Shown here piece after piece: positions 46,572-57,882 of a stretch of DNA of 64,000 bases (positions are counted from its first letter, which is position 1; each line of letters begins with the position of its first letter). Source of the stretch: Rhizopus arrhizus (taxonomy: Eukaryota; Mucoromycota; Mucoromycetes; Mucorales; Rhizopodaceae). Position numbers and translations under genes: made by a program. The notes under the pieces are model-generated. The model worked only from the letters and a program-made list of their open reading frames with translations. It searched no databases and had not been told where the DNA came from. The stretch lies in contig JAKZZE010000004.1 of NCBI GenBank assembly GCA_024220505.1, positions 496,001-560,000 of the forward strand, read 5' to 3'.

Positions 46572-48201
46572 CAGTAGCGGACAAAACTGGTGCACAAAAC
46601 TTTTTTTTAGCTTTTAACTACCATTACCTGCTCATGGTAATTGCAATAGTCATGAAACTGTACTAGAAGGAGGATATACTAGTCATTGTAATCTATGTAT
46701 GTTCTAAGCATGACATTGTTAAAACTGAGCGATAAGCGTGCTTTGAATTTATAAAATCTTATATTTTCTAAAAACCGCAAAAGTGGCTAAAATCTTAGAC
46801 TTTATATAATCATCTCATCTCTTGATATCATCGGATGTTCTTCTTTGCATATGCTAATAATATGCGTGTATATCATTTTCAGTAAAAGAACCCGGCTCTT
46901 TAACTATTCTTTTCCAAAGATCATCGACCCTTTTTGATCTAGTGTCGTATCATCATACCTTTGCCATCAATTGCCACCTGGCATGCTTAAGCGGACTTAG
47001 GCCGGGATTAGTGGCGGCTAAACTTGTAGCACAGAAGCGCTGTTATCAAATATTGAGTTTATGACATGCGTTGACTTGTGCCTTGTGTCATTGTCATACT
47101 GAAACGAGAGATTACGACGTTTTAGACCACTATACGCTAGGCTTTTGTGGTATGAAGTAAGCGAAATATATGTGTATATTTATGAGTTCATTATACCATC
47201 GTATACCTGACACACATATTCTGGTCCTCAATATCTAATACAGCCTTAAAACATAACAGAGCAGCCAGCATGCTTCATTGTTTGATCATCGTGAAAAAAT
47301 CGCTCAGGTTGCTCGACTTGCTTTCAATATTAGTGTATACTATCTGCATCCATAATGTTCATATTTGTTTCATTGCTAAAGATAGCAGACTTCCAGCCCT
47401 CTATTGTATACAATGGCTTGTCGTGATACCACATTCATCGCTTTTTCCGGCTAATACAGCTGATGAAATTCTTCGATTCCTTACTTCCAGACTCAAAATC
47501 TAGCTTCCTACAGTGCCTTCAGACTAACAGTCTGCTAATACTGTATCTTAAGGTCCTCAAAATGTGCTGAGCATCAGAAACTGTGTGTAACGGACCTTGT
47601 CCAAGCTTTAGGTTGGTGATTGAGCTAGTAACTTTTCAGACTAAAAGCGGGAGACCTTCATGATCACAAGACATAAAGTTTCTTTCTTCCCTCTTTCTCC
47701 TGTTGATTGTCCATTTAGAGATCCTTGTTACTCTAGAAATACCTGCTGTCGTACGAACTAGGCGTGTTCGAGATCTCAGAGTTTCGTTTTTACAGTTGCT
47801 TATTTTCTTAAACATATAAGGCTAGTACTTTGTTATAGTGAATAGGGTAAAAACAAAAGGGGGGACTCAATGGGAAATACAAAATAAGTACAGTTTTATA
47901 TATTTTTTAAGAGCTACTAAAATTTACTAATATGCTGTGAAATCTGAAAGCAAACGGGAGAGATATGGGGAAAATTGAAAGAAGGCTAGACAAGCACCAC
48001 ATTTTTGGCGAAAATTGAAATATGCAAAAAATCACTAAAAATGACCTTATGCCTGGGGGATGTCCGACACAGTTCCGGTTTACATAACATAATGTATATT
48101 TTGGACTGTCTTTCAGATGGTATATGCCACAAAAGTCGCAGACATATGGCGGAGATACAATGTTGATTTTAATTTTTGTGCACCAGTTTTGTCCGCTACT
48201 G
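46572..48201 (-). mobile_element. Tc1/mariner-type element C, 1630 bp, decayed transposase
   Basis: Same family as A and B, with complete inverted repeats and TA at both sides (46,570-71 and 48,202-03). It is inserted at the TA that directly follows the right end of F. The transposase relic is on the minus strand from about 47,815. It shares the same internal stops as B, including the identical 77-codon antisense frame, so both derive from an already dead copy. Confidence 0.92.
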
Positions 48202-48248
48202 TACGTATAAAGTGATAAAAATAAAACTTTTCAAATTGCTGTCTTAAA

Positions 48249-48775
48249 TGTCCTATTTTTCTATTGGTTGTCCCATTTTCAAATGAGTGTCCCAAATTTT
48301 CTTGGCTGCATCTTTTTGGCGGTCTTGAAACCGTCTAAGAAAACGAACCATGCGTATTCCGTAAAACTCCGATTTTTAAATCCCTTTTTCTGACCTTTTA
48401 ATAAAGCAGTATAGATTTATTCATTGTACTTTGCACACTAAGAGAATGGAACTCACGAGTAACCCATTAATAAAAACGCATAACATTTTATTAGCAATGT
48501 TATTGTTCTATTTTTTATAAGTTTGAAATAATTGTCTAGACAACGACAAATTTAACGTAATAAGCTGAGAGGCGTGACAGCATAAGAAACTATCAAAGAT
48601 TAAGACGAGCTAGAGTTTATTATATGTAATAAACAATAAGTTATTCCCATTACAGTTAAAGAAACTAGGTTAGGCCAATGAAAATTTTTTTTGGTCAATT
48701 TAAAATTGAATTAGGACACGGTTGCCAAAATGGGACACCAATGCGAAAATGAGACACAGATGGGAAAATGAGACA
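48249..48775. repeat. Inverted clusters of a TGTCCCATTTTC motif beside the Fanzor gene
   Basis: On the plus strand at about 48,249-48,295 the motif occurs three times in tandem (TGTCCTATTTTTC, TGTCCCATTTTC, TGTCCCAAATTTTC). On the minus strand of 48,715-48,775 it occurs three times (TGTCTCATTTTCCC, TGTCTCATTTTCGC, TGTCCCATTTTGG), with a 17-21 nt period. The two clusters face each other across about 420 bp of AT-rich DNA and could fold into a long hairpin. They probably belong to the terminal region of the Fanzor-carrying element. The other end, beyond 52,853, is not recognisable. Confidence 0.6.
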
Positions 48776-50029
48776 AAGGAGAGACAGAATGTTAGTTTTT
48801 TTTTTGGACAAATAACAATTGATTTTAAAATGTTTAACTCACCTTTTTTGGAAAAAGCGAAAATGGAAATCAGACACAAGACTTTTGTTGGTTGAAGGTG
48901 GTTAGTACATTATCCGTAAGCTTAAGAAAAAAAAACTTGTCCAACTTACACTGTACAGAAGTATGAGAGAGTCATATCACACGGAAAGCTGGCCACTGGG
49001 ATCTAACTAACGCACAAAGGCATCAAGACGCTGATTTTTGTTTTTTGCAGCAAATAAAAATATATCTAGTATGTTATGAGCAGCCATGATATCACGATTC
49101 CATATGATATTGCAATTGTTTTGCTTACACTGCAATACCGTATGTACTCTTTGTTTTGATTTGGCGGTTACAACATTGTCTACGTTTCTAGTTATTCATT
49201 TGTTGCAGATTTGGCTTGTTAAGTATCCATCCATCATGCAAATATCAAGCTGCTTTCCACAATATTTTTTCAAAGCCTTCTTAATCATCCGTACAGGAGC
49301 AGATTTATTTTCACGGAGGCTGGAACCAAGCGTACCATCACCAAAAGCAATGATGGTTTTCTTGTATCTTTTTTCGTGATCAATGGGAGCAGAAGGATAG
49401 TATCTATTCTCTTTCTTGGTAGATGTTCTTACGCCTGTAGTTGCTTTTTCATCATATTTGGCGCTACCGTGAATGAAGCGCTTACAGATCTCATGAACAC
49501 CTTTTTGTTTTCTCATGTAGCATTTGGACTTCAGCTTTGACGACCTACACAGATTTTTGCATGTTGCTAAAGTAAAGAAGTAAAAAAAATCATTTTTTTA
49601 TTTACCAAAATTTCTCATTGTAGTAATCTGTAATATCGTCATATAATCTTAGTCTTTCTTTGCAAGCTTTTAAAAATTCTGCCATATTGGATGTCTTCAA
49701 CGAGCTTAAATTAGAAATTTTCAAAAACTGAGCCTTGTGTCGTATTTACCTCATTAAATACTTATTATTCGTATGAGATTACTCAGATCTTATATTAGAA
49801 ATAACAAGTACTGAATACATAATATTACTTATTACATATTCCTTAAAGCTCATATACAATGTTTATATTGTTCAAGCTCAATACTAAAATTGACCTTGAA
49901 CTCACTTCGGTCCCTGAATAATTTCATTTCCTATATAAAGGCGTAGTTTGATTAAATGGGTTCTCTCTCTCGTCTTGAAATCTAATAAAGAGGTTACATA
50001 GAGACTCATTCACTAGTTTTCAAGTACTA

Positions 50030-51668
50030 CAGTAGGTCAAAAAATTGCTGCAAGGAATTGCAAAATACCGGTTTTACAGCTGGTTGTCTATGGATACTGC
50101 ACCAAACTATCTCAAACTTTGATTGTTTGTACATCACTGGAAAGGGCATTTATTCGTCGATTATCTGATATGGACAATGGTTATTGGCGGAATTTGATAT
50201 AGTTAAAGGGAATGTTATAAACATCTGGCATTTTTTACTTGTTTACATATGTTTGGAATAACGAATTTTAATACGACCCAGCCGATTGTTATCGTATGAA
50301 TTCACATCCTTGACATCGTAAGAATGTTAGCAGTATATAAAGACGCTTGCAATTCCTTTATTTTAAATTTTAAATTGTCTTGCTTGCACTATTTATCTTT
50401 TTTACCCTATCATCAACCACATGCCTAAACGACTATCAAACGAGAAAGTAAACAATCTCAAACAAGCATTAACTGAGCCCACATCAGCGTACGCTATTGC
50501 TAAGGAGACTGGAGTACATAAATCAACTGTTAGTAGTTACTTTAGAAGGTTGTTTTTAAACAGGACAATAAATACAGGTGGTAGACCTACAATAAACTCC
50601 AAAGTGACGAAGCGGTTAAGCAAAAGAAAATTCGTTAAAGGGGTTCCAAATACTGCCAAAGAGGTATGCCGGGAGCTGGCTGAACTTGGCTATGATATCT
50701 CATACCAGTCAGCAATTAAGGTACTGAAATCAATGGAGTTCCATTTTTCAATAGAAAAAAAGAAGCTATTTCCGACAAAAGCACATATGTAGCATCAGTT
50801 AGAATGTGTCAACGATCATCAGGATTAGACAGTAGACGACTGACAATAAACGGTATTCTTTAATGAATCTGAGATCAGTGTATGGGGATCTGATGGTGGT
50901 AACTACTATTGGAAAAGGCCAAGTGGTCTTTTTCAACATTGTGACCTGAAATTTACAGTCAAGCATAGAGCTAGCAAGTTGATGAAGTGAGGCTGTATAA
51001 CATGCGGAAGTCCAGGATATGACTGCCAAATTTACGATGGAAGCATTTATTCGGATGTTTACCAGCATAATTTGAACACCACGCTTCGTGATACTATGGA
51101 GCACTATAATTCCGACTGGTCCTACATTTACTTTCAGCATGATAATGACCCAAAGCACAAGATAAAATCTACAGTAGCCTGGTTGAATAGTCACCAATAG
51201 AGTTATATTAACGATTGGCCAGCTCAGAGTCCGGACTTAAATCCAATAGAACATGTATGGCATCAACTGAAGTTAAAGCTCAGCTGTTACGAACGTAGAG
51301 CAAAGAATACGGATGAGCTTTGGGAACGAGTACAAAAAGCATGGAATGGATTTGATAAAGAACTTTGCCAAAGGTACATCGATAGCATGCCGGTAAGAAT
51401 TCAAGAGGTTATTAATAGAAAAGGAGGATCAACTAAATATTAATAAATAAATTCATTGCGTTCAAATTTTCGTTTTTTCAAATTTTCAAATTGCGCGCCT
51501 CATACTTCCTTCAATACTTATCCAATAGGGCTTAAACTCTTTCGGACTTTTCAAGACATGTAGGAAATCTACTATGTGGAAACAGAGGCAGTTTGTACCA
51601 TTGTGGCAGGATGTACGCTACAAAAATTGAGAAAAATGGATTCCTTGCAGCAATTTTTTGACCTACTG
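50030..51668 (+). mobile_element. Tc1/mariner-type element V, 1639 bp
   Basis: Sister of F with ends CAGTAGGTCAAAAAATTGCT and inverse, flanked by TA (50,028-29 and 51,669-70). It lies inside LTR U3. Confidence 0.94.
50421..51443 (+). pseudogene. Transposase of element V, several stops
   Basis: Colinear with the F and K transposases: MPKRLSNEKVNNLKQAL, helix-turn-helix KETGVHKSTVSSYFRR, then FPTKAHM and a stop. Further pieces are FNESEISVWGSDG (first catalytic Asp replaced by Asn), FQHDNDPKH, SPDLNPIEHVWHQ and YIDSMPVRIQEVI. At least five in-frame stops are visible between 50,790 and 51,200. Non-functional. Confidence 0.88.
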
Positions 51669-51727
51669 TATTTTCATTTCCATTTTTTACTTTATTATCT
51701 GCAAATATCTCACCTTGTGTTGTTCTT

Positions 51728-52026
51728 TGTGGAATAGGCGTGTTGTTTCTCTCGATTAATAAAATTAACAATAAATCAAATAATCGATGAGTCTCTTGAA
51801 CCTCTTTATTGAGTAAGGACGAGAGAGAGAGCCCATTCAATACAAACTACGTCTTAGAATATAACAATATGATTTAGGGTCCGAGGTAGTACGGTATAAA
51901 TTGTGTGGGCTGTTTATCGTACATAGCACGAAGTGCTATATATGATATACAGTCAAATTATTAATTTTAAGAATCTTTTGAGTGATCTCACACGACATTA
52001 AGGAAATTATTAGAGTAAATACGACA
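51728..52026. repeat. Solo LTR Q2, 299 bp, TSD TTCTT
   Basis: Begins TGTGGAATAGG and ends AAATACGACA. TTCTT is duplicated at 51,723-51,727 and 52,027-52,031. It is inserted in Fanzor exon 2, 15 bp from LTR U3. Confidence 0.95.
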
Positions 52027-54999
52027 TTCTTGATGTTTTTTTCGTATAGAATTCGCATCATTACAGCCACACAGATGATAGTACTCGTCCAAGCTTGCAG
52101 TCCTTTGCTTTCCGGATGTATCGACGGCAGTTACAAGTGTGGCAACACCAGGATCTACTCCCCAAATTTCACAGCCATTTTCAATATCTTCGATGAAGTC
52201 CTCAGGCTGTTTTCCCAGTAGAGTATCTATTTGTTTTTTCTTCCTCACTCTAGAAAAAAGGAAAGAAATCGAATACCCATCGGTATATATAACACTTCTA
52301 TGTATAACCTGATTAAATTAAGGCTCTTATTTTTCAATTCAACTAAGCTAACTTACTGAAACAGTTTTTTCCTCTCTGAAAGGCTTTTTCGAGTTCGAAA
52401 TCCCATTTTAGAAAAGTTAAAAAGTCTATGGTAGAAGTCCGAGAGAGCTGATTTATCTTTAACACCTTTTGGAATATTTTCAATACCAGATTGCTTCAGC
52501 AGTCGGCAGAAAGCTTGGGCATCTATTTGTATTGACTTCATCGCAAATGAGTATACAGGTAAGATGGAAAAAAAGCGATAGCCTCGCCGATCCGTGTATT
52601 TAGCAGGCGTGAACGTTCCATCTTCAATTCTAGACTGGATACTTGTAATAAATTTCAAAAGAGCAGGTAAATGGGGCTCAAGCTTCTCCAATTTTTTCCC
52701 AAGCACTAGTGGTATTTTTGAATTAATGCTTTGCAGAACTTGTTCCTGTAAAGACTTGAAGCTTCGTCTATTGAATATTGAAGTAAACGTGAGTTCTTTT
52801 AACTTCCTATAAATGTAGGGCTTGGAGGCAAAGGTGGCTGGTTTTTCTTCCATAATACAGTAGGTGAAAAAATGTGAGCAACCTTTTGACAAAATCGACT
52901 TTTTTTGCTATATCAAAAGGTGCATGCCAACTACCGGCTTGCGACTCCTATGGTATATTTTCGGGGCCATATGTCTTGAAACAGTAAAGGTCTCATGTAG
53001 TAATACTGGAAATTGAGAGAGGGATGAGAATGCGAACTTAAAAATTTGACTTCCGGCCAGCTTAAATTATGTACGGTAATCATACGTTTACATTTAAATC
53101 AACGAAGAACATATCGGAAGACTATACAGCGTACTTCTATGGGACAGTGAGCGTTCCTCATTGTATCCATATAAAAGCAAGTGCAACTTCAAGAGCCCTT
53201 GATTTCTTTTTTTTACTCAATTTCTCTCACTGCTTCTCATCATCATGCCTAAATCTATACCAATGGAAAAGCAATCCAGAAATAAAAGATACATCACTAA
53301 GTAGTATGAAGCTAGAGGATAGCGCAGATAAATATTACGTTCATTCTCGCACAGTTAAAAGGTATACTAGGAAGCTTTTTCCATGAAATTCACACCTGTC
53401 TGCTGGAAGACATACTATTGTCTCTTATGCCATGAAGCACTATATCGAGCTGTGTTTATTACTGGTCATCGAACAGTAGCGAAAGAGCTATTCCACTACG
53501 GCGCAAAGAATCCTGCTTGAAGGATACGAATACTCGTTGCAGCATTTTTTTACAGCGCTTCTGGTGTATTTTTGAGTTTATTTTTTGGTTGTTCTCCGCA
53601 TTTTTTCTTAAAATGCTCTATTCATTTTTATTGCTCCACTTTTTTTTTTTTTTTTGCAGGTAAATATTGAAATGGGCTGGATCTACTTGGCAAAATCACT
53701 TTTTAAACTATATAAAACCTGAGTTTTGCTGTTAAAAGACGTAACGAACCGATATTACACAACTTGCATTTTTCTGCATTATGATTGTAATGGTCGTAAA
53801 AAAGATTCCTTTTCATTAGTTTTTTTAAGCAATTACAAAGAAAGTAGATTGCGTACAATTTTTTATTTTTAAAAAAAAAAAAAATGTTCTGCGACTCTCT
53901 TTTTTGTTTCTATCTTGAACTATATTTTGTGGTTGTTTTTATAATTGATAATTTGCAACAACAAAAAAAGAGACAACTTATAGCTCCATTACTGCCAAAA
54001 ATATAAAAAAAAAGAACAAAGCTTACGTTTTTTATGCCTCTGTCAATTGTCGTATCTTAAACCACTTCCACATCTTGTGCTCTAGCTGATATGTTTTTAA
54101 TGGAAACTTAAAATGTGAAAAAGAAGACATGTAAGCATTATGGCAAAGAGTCAGTAATGCACCTGTGCCTTTAGTTCTATTTATTTTAGCAAATTTAAAC
54201 AAGATATGCTTTGATTGCTGTAACTTTTCTTTGTATCCAATTGTAGTACTGCTTCATTATACTTTTACTAGTCGAGTTACATTACAAACTTTTTATGTTA
54301 ATTGAACTGAGAGTAATTTGTCATAGTTGTGAATCTTTATTTTTTTGTATTAAATATGGGGAAATAAACTGAAGAATATAAATGCGTAATAGATATAAAA
54401 AAGAGTTGTATAAACTATTATCAAATTCAGACCATATACAATAAAGTAATTTGTTTAAATTACTTCTTCATTGGGTAAAAATATTGATTTGAGTAGGTTG
54501 TCCTTTGTTATTATACTTTTTCTCTGTTATAGTCAGTTTAATTGAAGCCAAAGGAATTCAATCTGTTTGACTACTAATAATTGTTGTAATCATGAATTAA
54601 AATAAACCGAATTTCAAAAATAATTGTAATAAAAAAAAAAAAACGAGTTTGCAAATGCTCTAGGATGACGTCGTTATAACTTACAAGCGTTTCAAAAAGT
54701 ACAAGAAACTTCCGATTGTACTTCTTTTCTTTCTTCATGTAATCCTGCTACGAAATTCTTACGGCTCGTAATTATTTTTACTATTCTAAACACTTGCTAA
54801 CAATTAAACTGTTATTATTTATCTTGTACCTTAATCTAGTTTTTACAATTATTTAACAAGAATTAGCTTTTTTTTAAGGTAAATAGTGATCGTTTGTTGA
54901 TATACATTGCATCTAATGTATGTTTATAGTATATGAGCTACATTCCGTTTAGTCCTATGCTTTATGAAATATTTAGTAGAAAAAAAGTCTTTATTTGGT

Positions 55000-55002
55000 A
55001 GG

Positions 55003-55031
<29 letters not shown>
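55000..55031. repeat. Poly(A) tract of about 30 bases inside element N
   Basis: Long A-run. A second run of about 23 lies at 55,979-56,002. Both sit in the CACTA body and may be tails of captured or inserted retro-copies that are no longer recognisable. Confidence 0.6.
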
Positions 55032-55037
<6 letters not shown>

Positions 55038-55526
55038 GTTCAGTACTCATAATGAAAAAAATCTTATTTTGATTAGCATATTGGATATAAGGCTATAAAT
55101 CCCTTTAACAACAACGTAACACTGTAGAGATAATGGAAGGTGTCAAATAACATATCATTTTGCAGTGCAACTTGTTAACAGATACAAAACCTGAAGCTTT
55201 GTTTAAAAACTCTTAAAACGATTTTTTTTATTACAGCTACAAAACGTATAAAAATAGTTTCTTGTAAAAGGTTTTAAGCATAGAAACATATGCATAGAAT
55301 TTATTTGGATTATAGTCGAAAAGTGATTTACGTGAATACAGCAATACATAAGAGAAGATTAGATATATATTTTGGATGGAGTTTTGATGGTAATTAAAAA
55401 AAAGAACATGGAAAAAGAAGTTATTAAATCATAGACATAGGCATAAAAGCATAAAAAAATAAAAAAAAAGAAGGCTACATAAATGAAATGAAGAAAAAGG
55501 TATTAAAGATCGGAAAGCATACCATT

Positions 55527-55592
55527 ATGTCTACCACCCGTTCTGGCACTCGTCCTACTTCTCGTCGTCAAAATAAAAAGAGAAGAATATAA
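55527..55592 (+). CDS. Tiny basic open frame (21 residues) in the CACTA element
   Basis: MSTTRSGTRPTSRRQNKKRR followed by I and TAA. It is a conspicuous GC-richer island of 66 bp in very AT-rich DNA. It begins in a good context (ACCATTATG) and encodes an Arg/Ser/Thr-rich basic peptide. It may be the first exon of a captured gene or a transposase relic; no partner exon was found. Confidence 0.25.
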   Translation: MSTTRSGTRPTSRRQNKKRRI

Positions 55593-57559
55593 TTGTTTCT
55601 TTTTCTTTTTATTGTTTTATCTTTTGTTAAATAAATTCTACTATTGTTTGTTAAATGTCGTTTAGAATTGTCTTGTCATGACTAGATCTCCATGATGGTA
55701 ATGTTGGTACTTTTTTATATAGCTTAGTTATTATTCTTCAATGCCATTGGTCCTATGACGTTAATTATATGAAATAAACTTGCATGGATTTTAAAGCATT
55801 ATTTTATTTTTTTATTTTTTTATGGCTCTTTTCTTTTTTTTTTTTTTTTTTCGTATATTCATTATTACTCTACTTTGTTAACAGTTTTTGATACTTTTAG
55901 TTATTGCTGATATGCACCATGTTTTGAAAACAAAATAGCTAAAACTAAATCAGCTCAAACAGTCAACGCATTACAAATGAAAAAAAAAAAAAAAAAAAAA
56001 AACAATTATTATGTTGCATGGGTATGAAGTTGTTGGATGTTGTATTCCTTTTAACCATTTCTTTTTATCTTTGCTTATAGTAAGCTCTAGTATTCTTTTA
56101 CTTCAAATATTGCGAGAGCTTTAGTCAAACAAGATGTTTTTAACGAATGGTTCACTAATTAAAGAAAACTTAGTTATGGCTACATTACAACATGCAACAA
56201 CCCTTGCTCTTCTTCATATCTTTATTTGTATTTCTTTCCGCTCCTTACCTTGACACTTTACTGACTCTATCTGTAGTGTGCAACCTAGCTGTATAATCAA
56301 TACTCTATCATGCTGTAGACCAGTTTGTCGCAACTATTCATCCTCTGCTTTTGTATACTATGCTTGGTGTGTTGTTTCATATTGTGTATGCTGTTGATAT
56401 TAGGTAAAATTATACTCTATGCTGCTTCAGATAGATTGAACCTTAACCAACATCATATTGTATAGATAGTATGTTTGAACAAGACAAAAGGTATAATTTG
56501 TTTGCTTGTTACTTTTTTCTTAACTGATGTTTTTTATTTATTAGATTTTAATACTTTGTTTTATTTTGCAATGTGGATTTTGTATGAAGCAACTGTAATG
56601 ATATTAACGATAACAGCAATGATGATAGAGTATTATGAAACCCAATAAAGCATAGGCGCACGGACTTGAGGAAAAGTAACAATGGTTGTATAAGACAATT
56701 ATCCATCATGTGATAAAAAAAAAAAAAGGAAAACAATTTTGGTAAATAGAAATAAAATTGCATATGTTTAAATACTAATTACTCTGTTGAATGTAGATTG
56801 CAATGTAGATTGTTGAAAGTAATTAAATCTGCTAAATGGGTTGCATTGAATATTGTTGAGGACAGGTAAGTAATGACGTACGATTATATTGGATCTGTTC
56901 ATTCTGTATTCCTTTTTTTTTATTATTCCTTTTCTTTTATTATTCTTTTTCTTTTATTATTATTTTTTTTTTTGCTATTACTTTTTTTTTGTTATTACTT
57001 TTTTTTTTATTCAAATGAATAATATAATAAAATAAATAAAGCATCGTATTATTAAATCATTTAAATTTGTCCATTTATACTGCCCTATACAATAATAAAC
57101 CTACCCATTTTACTGGACATAATTGATTAAACATAGCCATACTCTGCTTATATACAGAACAGCTAATGTCTGCCTCATCCAATTAAATTGTTATACTTTA
57201 GACCAATTTTACTCCATTTTACTCCAATTTTGCCTCATCCAATTAAATTGTTATGTGAAAGCGTATGAGAGTTCATGTAGCATCATGTTTTACTCCAATG
57301 TTATTCCAATTTTATTCTAAATTATGCTAAATTCGACATTTTTAGCATCTTTATTTTATTAATCCGCGCCTACAATGAGTGTTATGCGGAGATTTTTTGC
57401 GCCGTAGTGTTCAGGGACTTAGGTAAGTTTGGTTACTTGTTCATGTACCGTTCAGGAGTAAATGCGCTGAGATCCATAAAGTGCCACCGAGAGCTAAAAA
57501 AAGAAGGCATTTTTAAAAAAGGATCATTGAAAAAAGCAGATGACCTGAGCAAAAAGGCA

Positions 57560-57882
57560 TGTTAAGGATACATAAGATTATAGTCACTTTATTTTAGTAA
57601 AAGGAATCAGATATGATCCTGAATAATATGTTGACATAACTTGGAATCATTTATAACATTATTCCCAACACAGATCAATAAAATACTTTGATTAGACTTT
57701 TATATTAAGCTTTATTCATATTAACTTCACATAGTCAAATAAGATGACATGATTGTAATATAGTTTATTGATAATATGAGCATGTTGAATAGGGAATGAC
57801 GATTACTTACCGGATCATCATTAGTCATGAAAACATTTATCCTGACTGAGATATTATTGTTAACAATGATATCCAATCACGG
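57560..57882 (-). repeat. Partial H-family LTR (G3)
   Basis: Inverse of the last about 325 bp of the 656-bp H LTR (starts TGTTAAGGATAC here, ends at CAATCACGG). The remaining half is absent and J2 follows directly. There is no target duplication. Confidence 0.85.

Larger units (their letters stand above)
49738..51712 (+). repeat. Solo LTR U3, TSD CCTTG, split by element V
   Basis: TGTCGTATTT start and AATATCTCA end. CCTTG is duplicated at 49,733-49,737 and 51,713-51,717. It is inserted in Fanzor exon 2 and holds V at an internal TA. Confidence 0.93.
49007..52853 (-). pseudogene. Fanzor (eukaryotic TnpB-like) RNA-guided nuclease gene, interrupted by two LTRs
   Basis: Fanzors are OMEGA-type RNA-guided DNA nucleases of eukaryotic transposons. 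Minus strand: exon 1 52853-52357, exon 2 52249-49606, exon 3 49544-49007. Removing LTR Q2, LTR U3 (with element V) and one 5-bp duplication each leaves 1395 nt, exactly 465 codons. The RuvC-I motif is EIWGVDPGVATLV. The bridging region reads YYNEKFW then SSKLKSKC. IIAFGDGTLGSS precedes MMDGYLTSQICNK, where related proteins have DEYxTSxxCxxC. The second zinc pair is CKQNNC, and the RuvC-III block is NRDIMAAHNIL. Lesions: both LTRs; TGA at 49,196-49,198 replacing the second zinc-finger Cys; and Gly where the DEY Glu is usual. MEEKPATF may not be the native start, because element D2 is inserted 4 bp upstream. Confidence 0.85.
53494..57409. mobile_element. CACTA (CMC/EnSpm-like) element N, 3.9 kb, no transposase seen
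   Basis: Terminal inverted repeats start CACTACGGCGCAAA (18 of 19 matching) and end GCGCCGTAGTG. A 3-bp TTC duplication lies at 53,491-53,493 and 57,410-57,412. Comparison with D1 confirms the clean insertion point (GCTATTCAGGG). The body is very AT-rich with no frame over about 70 codons, so the element looks non-autonomous. Near the right end a 24-bp word (TGCCTCATCCAATTAAATTG plus TTAT) is repeated at 57,171 and 57,231, together with several TTTACTCCA words. These are subterminal repeats of the kind CACTA transposases bind. Confidence 0.88.
52858..57559 (+). mobile_element. Tc1/mariner-type element D2, 3'-truncated, containing CACTA element N
   Basis: Left end CAGTAGGTGAAAAAATGTGA after TA (52,856-57), colinear with D1 in inverse. 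Transposase relics are on the plus strand near 53,247 (MPKSIPMEKQSRN) with HSRTVKRYTRKLF. Element N interrupts at GCTATTC. After N the D sequence continues to AAAAAGGCA at 57,559 and is then replaced by LTR sequence, so the right end is lost. Confidence 0.85.

Noticed and set aside
49086..49379. 97-codon plus-strand frame
   Set aside because: Antisense to the last Fanzor exon.
53494..57409. Helitron or Mutator-type identity for the 3.9-kb insert
   Set aside because: Matching CACTA ends with a 3-bp duplication fit CMC/EnSpm. A Helitron would lack inverted ends and a duplication, and Mutator types make 8-11 bp duplications.
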